A stretch of DNA of 64,000 nt from Oasisia sp. SBJ-2009 (Eukaryota > Annelida > Polychaeta > Sabellida > Siboglinidae): positions 50,900,858 to 50,964,857 of the forward strand of contig OZ024860.1 of the NCBI GenBank assembly GCA_964017155.1, written 5' to 3'. The notes below the pieces were generated by a model, which was given only the letters and a program-made list of their open reading frames with translations, was not told the origin of the DNA and did no database searches. Positions 12,001 to 23,500 of this stretch are shown piece by piece; position 1 is the first letter of the stretch, and each line of letters opens with the position of its first letter. Made by a program: the position numbers and the translations under genes.

Positions 12001-12640
12001 ATGGGTACTTGAGGACAACCACGTACCATAGCGACATATGGGTACTTGAGGACAACCACGTACCATAGCGACATATGGGTACTTGAGGACAACCACGTAC
12101 CACGGCGACATATGGGTACTTGAGGACAATATGTTGTACGTACCATGGCGACATATGGGTACTTGAGGACAATATGTTGTACATACCATAGCGACATATG
12201 GATACTTGAGGACAATATGTTGTACATACTATAGCGACATATGGGTACTTGAGGACGTGGGGTGTTGTACATACCATAGCGACATATGGGTACTTGAGGA
12301 CAATATGTTGTACGTACCATGGCTACATATGGGTACTTGAGGACAATATGTTGTACATACCATGGCGACATATGGGTACTTGAGGACAACATGTTGTACG
12401 TACCATAGCGACATATGGGTACTTGAGGACAATATGTTGTACATACCATAGCGACATATGGGTACTTGAGGACAATATGTTGTACATACCATAGCGACAT
12501 ATGGGTACTTGAGGACGATGTGTCGTATCTTCTTGAACTCCTGCTCCATGTTGGAACACCAGATGTCCTGGATCCCGTACTCGGGCACGGACGTTGCCCC
12601 CGGCATGGCGAGTCACTGCTGGTGACGTCCTCAGGTGTGT
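74..12640 (-). CDS. CNOT7: CCR4-NOT deadenylase subunit 7/8 (CAF1), partial: last exon off left edge
   Basis: Catalytic CAF1 subunit of the CCR4-NOT complex, a DEDD-type 3'-5' exoribonuclease that shortens mRNA poly(A) tails. Five coding exons are visible on the minus strand: 12606-12490 (start ATG; acceptor before a short 5'UTR part at 12640), 9625-9432, 8760-8599, 7787-7610 and 151-74. All junctions are GT-AG and the phases join without a break, giving 243 codons; vertebrate CNOT7 is about 285, so a final exon lies left of base 1. The catalytic residues fall at the family positions: D40 and E42 (start of exon 2, DTEFPG), D161 (SGYDFGY), H225 and D230 (QHQAGSD, exon 5). Further hallmarks are NDMYAQDSI and FFPNIYDVKYLMKSCKNLKG. 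Exon 1 and exon 5 each end in a minisatellite that repeats the splice donor. CNOT7 and CNOT8 cannot be told apart here; synteny with VPS37A favours CNOT7. Confidence 0.95.
154..505. other. 3' part of CNOT7 intron 4, unique sequence
   Basis: Single-copy AT-rich intron sequence between the exon 5 acceptor (CAG at 154-152 on the minus strand) and the start of the 24-bp array. I see no other gene or element in it. Confidence 0.6.
506..7563. repeat. 7-kb 24-bp minisatellite in CNOT7 intron 4
   Basis: About 290 head-to-tail copies of a 24-bp unit with core GGGGTGATAAAGTGC. Most differences are at two sites (GCTACAGA, GCCACAGA, GCTACTGA, GCTACGGA). A 23-bp variant (GAGCTGGGTGATAAAG, one G missing) recurs at irregular spacing and shows a higher-order structure, including a roughly 2.2-kb duplicated block. 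The array stops about 45 bp into the intron from the CNOT7 exon 4 donor (GTCAGT at 7609-7604). Long open frames on both strands are by-products of the stop-free 24-bp unit and are not called as genes. Confidence 0.95.
7563..7604. promoter_or_regulatory. Imperfect hairpin with inverted AGGTCA half-sites
   Basis: Between the 24-bp array and the exon 4 donor lies AAGGTCACTCAGTGACCTT, a near-perfect palindrome, flanked by GCCAG and CTGGC that can also pair. AGGTCA-5-TGACCT is the half-site arrangement of some nuclear-receptor elements. On RNA it would form a stem right behind the 5' splice site. Whether it acts as a protein site, an RNA hairpin or neither is unknown. Confidence 0.3.
7788..8598. 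other. CNOT7 intron 3, no further feature
   Basis: AT-rich single-copy intron between exon 4 (7787) and exon 3 (8599). No repeat array, RNA gene or second reading frame recognised. Confidence 0.6.
9080..9265 (-). mobile_element. tRNA-derived SINE in CNOT7 intron 2
   Basis: On the minus strand, CTAGCGCAGTGAGTAAAC resembles an RNA polymerase III A box and GGTTCGAATCC is a perfect B box, spaced as in a tRNA head. A non-tRNA body follows. There is no cloverleaf good enough for a functional tRNA. SINE family not assigned. Confidence 0.65.
10125..11670 (+). mobile_element. Decayed CR1/L2-like LINE with a nested second LINE/SINE tail
   Basis: Broken pieces of a non-LTR reverse transcriptase in CNOT7 intron 1, opposite to the gene. 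Fragments in order: KVHTWLRSYISEWNQ and CGVPQGLVLGSILYSMY (10,290-10,430), then after a frameshift HCYADDLQIYLTVD (YADD catalytic box, about 10,466-10,505), AAWLTKEQVNMEKSEV, GVIFEDELQI (about 10,860), and HITPGLQRLHWL with NGLAPDYY near the C-terminus. The 3' end is ACTATATAAGTATTTT followed by an ATT microsatellite at 11,631-11,665, typical of CR1/L2 elements. At about 10,620-10,760 a separate tail ending in (ATA)n interrupts the frame, so another truncated element inserted into this copy. Multiple stops make it inactive. Confidence 0.8.
11980..12515 (-). repeat. 37/43-bp minisatellite spanning the CNOT7 exon 1/intron 1 junction
   Basis: Thirteen copies, the first being the coding end of exon 1 (HIVLKYPYVAM, matching the conserved CNOT7 sequence). 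The real donor is GTATGT at 12489-12484. Each copy repeats about 30 bases of exon (TACCCATATGTCGCTATG) plus a donor: GTATGTAC or GTACGTAC in the 43-bp units, GTACGTGG in the 37-bp units near 11,990-12,100. Copy starts on the plus strand are about 12489, 12446, 12403, 12360, 12317, 12274, 12229, 12186, 12143, 12100, 12063, 12026 and 11990. Both unit lengths are 1 mod 3, so only every third downstream donor restores frame. Confidence 0.9.
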
Positions 12641-14522
12641 CTGGAACCAGAAACAACAACTTTAATGACGACTTGTGTCTGGACTTAATTATAAGATACA
12701 CTGTGTTTAAAAGAAGGCGTGACCCATTTCAGGGTAATAGTTGATACTAGTTTTCTCCAGAAACCAGCATCCACTCGCAATGTTCAGACCAGCTCTGGCT
12801 GGAGCAAACAACGGAGGCGCACAAGAGGTCATCCACAAACAGGTGGCGAAGTGACCTCCAGAAACTGTGGCGACTGTTGTTGACGGCCCATGCCCCAGGA
12901 GGGACGGTGGGTGTAAGTAACTAAGTAGGGCACTGTTGTTGAATCTGGATCAGTCATTGCAACTATGTTATTACATAAATTTGATACCTCAGTACATTAG
13001 TTCCGTTACACACGGTCATCTCATGCATATTTACATGGAAACATTGTGTCTCAGCGCATGTCTGAGGATCAGAGAGTGACCTGATTTGCATCAACTTACT
13101 GCGCACAACAAACACTGCCATATCTCCCACTGATGCTGATTTAGCACGGACTAGTGCAAGTTGAGCCTCTCTTTGGGCTTTAAAAAGGCGCCAAGATGCA
13201 ATGTTTTTTCATAACTTAAATATGGAGCCCTCGGGGTTTATGCTGAATGACGGAACTAATGCACTGAGACAATCAAATCTATGCAAAAGTAATTATAATG
13301 GCCCTGCTTTAAATTACTGTAAGATACTCAACAAACAGTGGGCTAAAGACTGGTTCATCCTCCCATAAAAAAATGACCAAAATACACTCTCAAGATTGGA
13401 AACAAAATTCAGTTACACAGCAACAGTTCAGACTTGGAAAACAATAAGCACTTGCCTAAAATTCCCATAACAACAGTAACATGATGGTGATGAAATTGAG
13501 ATGGATCCAGATTCAACAAATGTATTGAAGGGTATTCAGTTCTATTAAAAAAAATTCACTTCAACAATAACAAGAACGGTTGGCATTTGTGTAGAATCCG
13601 GACTCACCTCAATTTTGCTGTTATGTCTGTACAAGTGTCTACTTTTTATACTTCATTGCGTTAATTCAATCATTAATATTCTTAGGTATATTTATATTTT
13701 ACAAATATTGCGCCTTAGACATATTTGGAGACCCAAATAGCAGTCAGATCTGTGCCAGCTGCAACTCAAGTACAGCAGCCATGCATTACAGCATTGTGCA
13801 TTTGGAATGAACATTAGCGAGTTTGTCTTGCAGAGTTGCCGACTGAATTGTCTTTTCGGTCTAAAAAGTGCACTAATACGCATTATCTATAAACGAAGGC
13901 CATGGGCATTTGTTTTTTAAACAACATGTGTGGCCGTGGGTGGGATGATGTTGAATGATTGAATTACGGAGGCCATTGAAATAACGAAATGAGGTATCAA
14001 ATGTAGGCAAAGACTGTCATAACACCAAAATTGAGGTGGGTTCGAATTTTACGCAACTGCAGAACAATGTTTGTGGTACCCGGCTTCGCCTAGGAATATT
14101 ATTAGGCTTCACACCAGACCCGAGACCGTCGTTCACGGTTCAGTCCCTTGTTCTTGCCTTCTTGTTTAGAATTTGAAGTACATTTCAATCAGATTCTTTG
14201 TCATCAACCCTCGTTCAAATGTCAAGTAATAAGTGTCATATTTAACTACCGCTACGTATATGTAACGACGCTAGTTACCTGATTACACGATCAATTCTAC
14301 GAATTTATAAAACATAAAACGCCTTTTCTTGCGGGCAAGAAGCACTTGCTGATTTGGCTTCCGGGACATTGCTCGAATGTACGCAAAATTGTATGACGTC
14401 ACATGCACAAGGATCGATTACGTTCAGCACATTTCCTGTTTTAGATCGTCACTGTGTCTATAAACTGTTGGGGTATATTTCCTTTTTACTGATTAATGTG
14501 TTTTTAAAATATGTTTTCATGG
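12641..14522. promoter_or_regulatory. CNOT7/VPS37A head-to-head upstream region
   Basis: Space between the CNOT7 5'UTR acceptor (12640, minus) and the VPS37A start (14523, plus). It must hold the CNOT7 first exon and the shared promoter. The likely core is 14,000-14,400, which is less AT-rich and has CpG-containing stretches, but I see no definite TATA box or start site. A MITE occupies 13,583-14,056. Head-to-head arrangement of these two genes is also known in vertebrates. Confidence 0.6.
13583..14056. mobile_element. MITE copy 1, terminal inverted repeats of about 40 bp
   Basis: Left end GTAGAATCCGGACTCACCTC (from about 13,590) is the inverse of right end GAGGTGGGTTCGAATTTTAC (to about 14,052); both arms continue through CAATTTTG and a TGTTATG motif. 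It is about 470 bp and encodes no protein. A second, shorter copy with the same ends lies at 32,227-32,522, and a shared internal block (GAGACCCAAATAG, TGTGCCAGC) is present in opposite orientation. Superfamily not assigned; target duplication not clear. Confidence 0.7.
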
Positions 14523-17500
14523 ATGTCAGGACGTTCAGCGGAAAGTAATCTTCCGCCGCCAACTGCTTTACAAGCCCAGAGGGAAGCTCAAATTCAGCAA
14601 TTGAAAATATTTAACCAAAAGTGAGTAAAACGAAAGATGTGACAGCGACTGACAGAACTTCTGACAGGTCTGTAGTGGAAACCGTTTGACTCGTACATTA
14701 TTGACATCTTATGACGTGAGTCATTACCCGAATTGTGTGTCATGCGATTCTATATACGATTGTCACTGTCCACAGATGTGCTTTGCTAATAGTGTCACAT
14801 TTTATTAAGCAACCCAAATGAATGATCGAGAACCGTTTTATTAGCTCTTACAGACTTACTCTTAGACTTAGTCTCTTAGAAATTATATCTAGGCATTCTA
14901 GCTACTTACAGTTACAGTTACATACGTGTCTTAAAAAAGACTTAATTACTTTCCATCATATTCATAAATGACATTAATAATGACATGTTGCACTTGTAAG
15001 TAAACCGTTGGCGTTGAGTGAATTTGTCATTAATTGTGTACAGTTATTTGTTTACTAACTGCAGTAGCATAAATCTCCCAAACTCTGCCTATTTTACAAG
15101 TCCAAAACTGGCCAAAGCTGAGCACCAATGATATATTAAACTAACAGCTAGTGGCTACTGCTGTTGTTATTGCATCATGAGCATTGCTTGTAGTGTTTCA
15201 GAAATACAGAGAGATGTTGAATACTTGGTCAAATGTACAATCAATGCAACAACCATTTCACTGCACATGTAAGTACACTCTATAGTCTGTAGTATGTTGG
15301 ACACAGATTGTTTGATTCCCTCTACTTCGTAATTGTTACTAATTTATTATTGTAGTCGTTGTGTGCGTGGAATTGTTTTAGGATATCTAATAACAAGACA
15401 TGTTTTATTGACTATAAATGAAAGGCTGGAACAAATCAAATTGGACTTAATAACCTATTGCATTTCCCATTGACTTGCAAATGTGTAATGCATTGATCTG
15501 CTCTGGAAGACAATCTTCTTCGGTCCTGTTAATATTAGAATACTGTTTGTTGCTGTTTGCAGAACATTACCCCCGGACTTTCCTCAGGAGAAGCCGACGG
15601 TGACAGTGACACCCCCTCTCACCCACCCCTGGGTCAACGACCACATGCATGTCACGGGATGTCCAGGAGTCAACAATGTATGTTTCTTTCACGGGATGTT
15701 ACTGTATGTTAATGTGCTCCAGCAAGTATCTAGACAGATGTTACTTGTCAACTTATCAAAATTCTGAGTGAAATTAATATACTATTGATTACTTTGGACT
15801 GGTATTAAGCAGATTTTTATAGGTTTCTTTATGGTATGATGATAATTTAAAGATAATGTTTTTTTTTGTTTATCTAATTAGTTAATTTATTATTTTTAAA
15901 GCAAAGCATATTGAATATTTGTAATGTGATTTGGTGCTGTATAAGTATATTCATTTAAGTTTTATTTATGATGATATTCTACTTTATATGCGCAATTATG
16001 TTGCTTACTTTTGCTGAAATCATTGGGAATATTACTATTAAGTAACATTAGATTAATTTTTTTCTGACCAAATTAAAAATGAGAAGAAATGGAGATGAAT
16101 AACCTACCTATATATATATCATAACATAAAGTATTCAAACTTTGCAGGTTAGTACTCAAAGTAAATAGTTGATGATTTCTGCAGATGTGTGCATTGTTTT
16201 AATAAACTGTGTATGCCTAGTTGCCCAAAACCTGTTTTCAAGTGGGACAGAGTATGAACTATTTGCTGTGAATGGTTTGTAGTTCATGGTTCATTCAGAC
16301 CTTGGTAAAGTGATAAGGGAAATTGTGGAAGAGTTTCGCAGGATATCACCTGTCTTACACGCTCAACACACTATGTGAGTACCTTCTGATATCTCCTGTC
16401 TTACACGCTCAACACACTATGTGAGTACCTTCTGATATCACCTGTCTTACACGCTCAACACAATATGTGAGTACCTTCTGATATCACCTGTCTTACACGC
16501 TCAACACACTATGTGAGTACCTTCTGATATCACCTGTCTTACATGCTCAACACACTATGTGAGTACCTTCTGATATCACCTGTCTTACACGCTCAACACA
16601 CTATGTGAGTACCTTCTGATATCACCTGTCTTACATGCTCAACACACTATGTGAGTACCTTCTGATATCACCTGTCTTACACGCTCAACACACTATGTGA
16701 GTACCTTCTGATATCACCTGTCTTACATGCTCAACACACTATGTGAGTACCTTCTGATATCACCTGTCTTACACGCTCAACACACTATGTGAGTACCTTC
16801 TGATATCACCTGTCTTACACGCTCAACACACTATGTGAGTACCTTCTGATATCACCTGTCTTACACGCTCAACACACTATGTGAGTACCTTCTGATATCA
16901 CCTATCTTAAACACTCAACACACTATGTGAGTACCTTCTGATATCACCTGTCTTACACGCTCAACACACTATGTGAGTACCTTCTGATATCACCTATCTT
17001 AAACACTCAACACACTATGTGAGTACCTTCTGATATCACCTGTCTTACACGCTCAACACACTATGTGAGTACCTTCTGATATCACCTATCTTAAACACTC
17101 AACACACTATGTGAGTACCTTCTGATATCACCTGTCTTACATGCTCAACACACTAAGTGAGTACCTTCTGATATCACCTGTCTTACATGCTCAACACACT
17201 AAGTGAGTACCTTCTGATATCACCTGTCTTACACGCTCAACACACTATGTGAGTACCTTCTGATATCACCTGTCTTACACACTCAACACACTATGTGAGT
17301 ACCTTCTGATATCACCTGTCTTACACGCTCAACACACTATGTGAGTAGACTGAGTACCTTCTGATATCACCTGTCTTACAAGCTCAGCACACTATGTGAG
17401 TAGACTGAGTACCTGTGATATCACCTGTCTTACATGCTCAGCACACTATGTGAGTACCTTCTGATATCACCTGTCTTACACGCTCAGCACATTATGTGAG

Positions 17501-20500
17501 TACCCTCTGTTACTTCCAACACTTCTTCAGGTACACATCGTCTTTTCACTGTCCTGCTAACACTCACCCATTGTACGTAGTAATAAAGTAATTTATATAA
17601 AACTTGAATCAATTTCACAGAGGTTCCATATTCAATCTATGAAGCGCACTTGCCCTAATAAGCATACACCCCATTTTAACACCTGACACTGTGACAAGGA
17701 TCTCCAAAGCCAACAAGATTGTCTGGTGATTCATCAACAATTACAATTTAATTTCTACCAATGTCACACTGGATTCAAAGCTCAGTTTTGACAGAAGATG
17801 AAACATTCCACTTAAATATTATACAAATATGAGTAGCTATTTCTCATATCAACTGCTTGTCAATCATGTGTCTTCTGAGGACTGTAAATGTGCACTGCCG
17901 TCTGCTGGCCTGTGTCATGCGTCATCACATTTTGACACATTTTTGCATCTCAAATGTCTTGTAAGCTTTCTGTATGATTTATAGAACTAATACGACGTGT
18001 ATGATATTGTGACATGTTTCTTTCTAGATGCTTTTCATCTCAGATGTGACATCTACTTCTTACAAGTTCATTACAAGCTGACACCTGAAATGCAATGTCC
18101 TCTCAATGATTGGTCCCACACACAGCTTTCATATTATAATAAGATGTTATGATAATATATGGTAATATAGTTCTATAAGGTAATATAGTTTCATTCCGCC
18201 GGCATCTAAAAACCTATCTCTTTAATGCTGCCTATCCTCCTTAGCCTCCTAGCTTCTTCATCCATCCGTTGACGACTCACGCATTGCTTTCGATTATGAG
18301 ATTGATTAATCCCCTGGTTTTGTCGCGCCACTGAGCTTGATTTTCGAGGATATTGGCGCAAAAGAAGTTACTATTATTATTATAACCAAAAGCCATACAA
18401 TTCTTCTGCCGCCGAAAACTGCAGCATACTAAAAGTAACTGCATTAAACAAAAGTGCAGTTTCTGTTCAACTGCATCTTCTTGTTCCTTTGTTTACAGCC
18501 CCGTCAGTAGATATGCTTCGCCGTCACGCCTGGCCGACTTCCCAATTACAGGTGTTCCTTCAGGGTACCAGGGGTTCACGAAGCCTAGCCAGGTAATTCT
18601 TCTGTCAGGCCAGGTTACCAGCCCTGGTGTCTTTATTAAGGGATCATGGCCTTCAATCTCCCACTTGTTTTGGGGCCAGTCTGCTATCCATTTTGGATGT
18701 CCATTTTGGACACCATTTTTTTCTGGTCTGTTTTAGGTGCAAACACCCCATATTTCATGGGTCACCCTGCCATCTCCCACCCACTTGTCAGCCCCCACTC
18801 CCACCTATTCTGGGCTACACTTGTCTTGGTCTCCAAGGAAATAGGCAAAAAAGAAAGTACCTCAATTGTGTTTATCTCCCACTATATCTAAACCTACTAT
18901 CTCCACTCATTCCCATAATTTTTTTTGCGTTTCTAACTAATTGTTGGAAAAAGTGAAGCTATCCAGTATAGAATATAATATCCTAATTCATTGGTGGATA
19001 TGTGCTAGTTCGTTTTGTAGAAATGAATAGCATCAGTGGACAGTGGTTCTGGGCAACTAATTGTATGTGCAACTATATGTAATCAGGTGTCTGTCACATG
19101 ACTTGACAAAACGAACTGGTAATAAGTTGCAAACGTATCAAATAAAGTTTTGTATCTTCTCGAATTTCACAGATCGTTAGCTTTGAAATGTTACCTCATT
19201 GGTTGAAATATCGTGAGTATATAGTTTTAGAATTATTGCTGAAATTAAAGCAGATTTGTCAAAGAAACTTAAGAAAGAAAGTCATATGAACTCAAATTGA
19301 TCATTGATCTTATGAGTTCATAGGTGCATGGATTTTGGTAGTTTGGGATTGTTGTTAAAATGACAACATTGATCAGACATGACCTGGACAGTTATGTTTG
19401 GCTCGTGTACAGAACAGACCTGACCACTTTAATACCTTAATGCTGTGCCAGGTCTGATGTGTCTCAGTGACTGTGATTGGTTGCCTGTTTGTCTAGTTGG
19501 CGGGGCCGTCAGACAGCACACACAGCGCCCTCTATGGACTCAATGTTGCCGCAGAGTTCCCGCAACTGCACAATATGAGGTAATTTCCTGTTTTCGAACC
19601 AACCACTTCTCCCTTTTCCTGGAGCTTGTCGTCTGATGCCCTGTGGACATGTGACGCTTGGACACAGGGCAGTAAAGACAGGTCTGGCAGAAGGCTTTTA
19701 GATATTGACCAAGTACGAAAATATTGACACAAGTATTTGTTGTCAATTAAAAAAATCAATGTTATCATGGACCTTTAGCAAATGCAGTGTTTTCAACAAC
19801 AAAAAAGACGCAAGTATAAGAGGGAGATTTATTGCAAACTTTAATTCTTGTTGGACCGTTGCTACATGTTGGACCGTTGCTACATGTTGGACCGTTGCTA
19901 CGTGTTGAACTGTTGCTACGTGTTGAACTGTTGCTACATGTTGAACTGTTGCTACGTGTTGAACTGTTGCTACGTGTTGAACTGTTGCTACATGTTGAAC
20001 TGTTGCTACGTGTTGAACTGTTGCTACGTGTTGAACTGTTGCTACGTGTTGAACTGTTGCTACGTGTTGAACTGTTGCTACGTGTTGAACTGTTGCTACG
20101 TGTTGAACTGTTGCTACGTGTTGAACTGTTGCTACGTGTTGAACCGTTGCTACGTGTTGGACCGTTGCTACGTGTTGAACTGTTGCTACGTGTTGAACTG
20201 TTGCTACGTGTTGAACTGTTGCTACGTGTTGAACTGTTGCTACGTGTTGAACTGTTGCTACGTGTTGAACTGTTGCTACGTGTTGAACTGTTGCTACGTG
20301 TTGGACCGTTGCTACGTGTTGAACTGTTGCTACGTGTTGAACTGTTGCTACATGTTGAACTGTTGCTACATGTTGCAGTGTGCAGGAGCTGAGAGATCTG
20401 TCAGAGGACGAACACGGACAACTGGACCTTGTGAGCCACCTGCCAGACATAATGCAACTAACTGCAACTAGGGCTGACCTCATTGGGAGGAATGAAGAAC

Positions 20501-23500
20501 TAGCAAGTGAGTGCTGTGAGGCGTAGTGGAGATTATGCAACTCACATTGACTCGCTCTTTTGGCATTTTAAAACATTTGCTTTACCAACTAGTTATTTTT
20601 AAAGACATTCAGTGCTATAGATGTTGAAATACAATGTTACCACATGGGTGCTGTCGAAATGAAACTGCCATTGGCTTTCATGGTAACTGTACAAAATTAA
20701 AGGACAAAAAGTTAACTGTTTCGTGGCATACACCTAATAGAGTTAATATAAAGTAACAATTTCCACATATACTCAATTTTTTAACGCCAGCGGTTTACCA
20801 GAAAAACACCCAGCCATCCAAATACTATGCGCTACCCCATCTTAGACGAAGAATGACGTCACGACGGTGATCGAGGCGCTCTCCACGTAGATTCCCTGCA
20901 TGGGGTTTGGCTGTTGTCATGAAATGGCTGCAACTCGGCAACGCGCGTAACATGCTGATGACTTTAAATATAACGTTATCTATTATTGTTATCGCTGAAA
21001 TCATCCCATCAACTGATGATACATGTCTACATCAAAGCATTTCTCCTCAAAATGGACCGAGCAAAGTGAACTGTACTTGGACTGGAGGGATTCCAAACAG
21101 TACGCCCGCAAATCACCAATGTGAATCCATTGCTTCAATACTACCGGTTATTTCAACTATTATTGCAACCGTATGCTGAACACGAAGGCATAATTACTAA
21201 AGTTTACCATAGATTTAACCACAGATTTAGATATACGTCTATAAGCAGCTGCTAGATGTCACGCCAACTGAACGAACTGTCGAAGATTCGAAGTTGTTGA
21301 CCCTTAACAACGTCGCAGGAAGCTGACCGGCTTCAGCAGAGATATAGAATGCCGCGCGCTGAATGGCCAAGCCAAGTTAATCCTTCACCTATGGCGGCGT
21401 CTAGACCATCGTGGATTTTGTTAGAATTTTAGACTTTAAAGTCACATTCTGAGTAAACGGCTGATGTTAAAAAAATTTGTATATGTGGAAATTGTTACTT
21501 TGTATAAACTCTATTAGGTGTATGACACGAAACCGTAGCCTGTTTTGTCCTTTAAGTACATGAGGTACATGTCGTACATGTAGTACAGCTGTAGCCTGTT
21601 TTCATGGAATTATGAACTTATTAAGTAGTCCATTCTCCCACCCAGCATATCATCAATTCATGAATATTTGCAGATAATTACTGCTTTGTGTTGAAATTTG
21701 GGCTGGTAGAGGCTTACCCATGTAGCTATAGCCTGACAATGGGTTCTAGAGTACACACACACACGCACACACGCACGCACACACACGCCTGTGTTAGTAT
21801 GTTGTTGTGTGTCAGTTAGAGCTCTGGTGTAGCAGGTCTGTCATAGGAAGTCACTACAATGTATGACCAGATTTCAGGAGAGACAATTACTAATATGTAG
21901 TTGTGTGTTGTTGTTTTTTTTTTTCAGGAGAAAATCTCTCAAAGAAACCCATTTTTGAGGAAAGAAAGAAATGTGTGTTAGAAAAGGTATTTGCTCTGTT
22001 TTATTGACAGACTTTTCTGATGTAAAATTCTAAACTTTCTGGCAGCTGCTAATCACAGGCTCTGTATGTTCCACTTCATGGACTGAACACATTTTGATGG
22101 CTGGATAACTGTAGTAAAGTTTATCTTATATTTTTATTAATTAAATGTATTCTTACATTTGTGATTTTTATATGTACATTAGTTGTAACCTGACTGAAGT
22201 CTTCCATTTGTAGCTGGGGAGTCTACGTGTTTTGAATGAGTGAACCACTCTGTAGCTCTAAACTTGACTACATCATGTATAGTCATCACATATATATATG
22301 TACATATATATTTTTTGGTAGCTGGTAGTTTATAATTATTACCTATTTACACATACAATAGTTTTTTTATGTATTTTACTTGTTATAATTGCAGGTTTAA
22401 CATTAACAGTTGAACTGTGCACACAGATGTGACGACATGACACAGGGTTCTGTGATGACATGACACAGGGTTCTGTGGTGACATGACACAGGGTTCTGTG
22501 GTGACATGACACAGGGTTCTGTGGTGACATGACACAGGGTTCTGTGGTGACATGACACAGGGTTATGTGATGACATGACACAGGGTTCTGTGGTGACATG
22601 ACACAGGGTTCTGTGGTGACATGACACAGGGTTCTGTGGTGACATGACACAGGGTTCTGTGGTGACATGACACAGGGTTATGTGATGACATGACACAGGG
22701 TTCTGTGGTGACATGACACAGGGTTCCGTGGCGACATGACACAGGGTTCTGTGATGACATGACACAGGGTTCTGTGGTGACATGACACAGGGTTCTGTGA
22801 TGACATGACACAGGGTTCTGTGACGACATGACACAGGGTTCTGTGATGACATGACACAGGGTTCTGTGACGACATGACACAGGGTTCTGTGGTGACATGA
22901 CACAGGGTTCTGTGACGACATGACACAGGGTTCTGTGGTGACATGACACAGGGTTCTGTGGTGACATGACACAGGGTTCTGTGGTGACATGACACATGGT
23001 TCTGTGGTGACGCTGCCGTCATTGACGCGTGGTTGTGAATGGTTTCAGTTTGAGGCCCTCAACGACCTCCGGCGTCAGTTTGACGAGCACTCGCGGAGAC
23101 AGGAGGCGTTGAGGAGGGAGCTGGGTGTGGGGCACCTTGAGGACGTCCTGCGCGTGGGGACAGTGGAGGCCGACGAGGCAGCGGAGGCCGTCGCAGAGTC
23201 CTTCCTGGACAGTGAGTGCGGTCACTGTCAACAGACGGCCTCAGGGCTGTCACATGTGGTCATCTCTTATCAGGGTTTTCAAGTGTCTGTGAGCTACCAG
23301 GCTGGCTGCCAAGACCTGCTGTTGTGTCAAAGCTGATAGGACGTATTTAGTTTCTGTGTGCTGAGGGGAAGGTGGGAGGTCGTAACCAACATAAGGTAGG
23401 GGGTCCTACCCAAGATATGGTAGGGGGTCCTAACCAACATAAGGTAGGGGGTCCTAACCAACATAAGGTAGGGGGTCCTACCCAAGATATGGTAGGGGGT

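Noticed and set aside
12229..12701. Cys/Tyr-rich proteins of 100-250 residues on the minus strand
   Set aside because: They are CNOT7 exon 1 read on into the junction minisatellite.
20907..21179. A 90-residue secreted-looking protein on the plus strand
   Set aside because: It lies inside the transposon remnant, opposite to the fossil THAP frame; no support as a gene.
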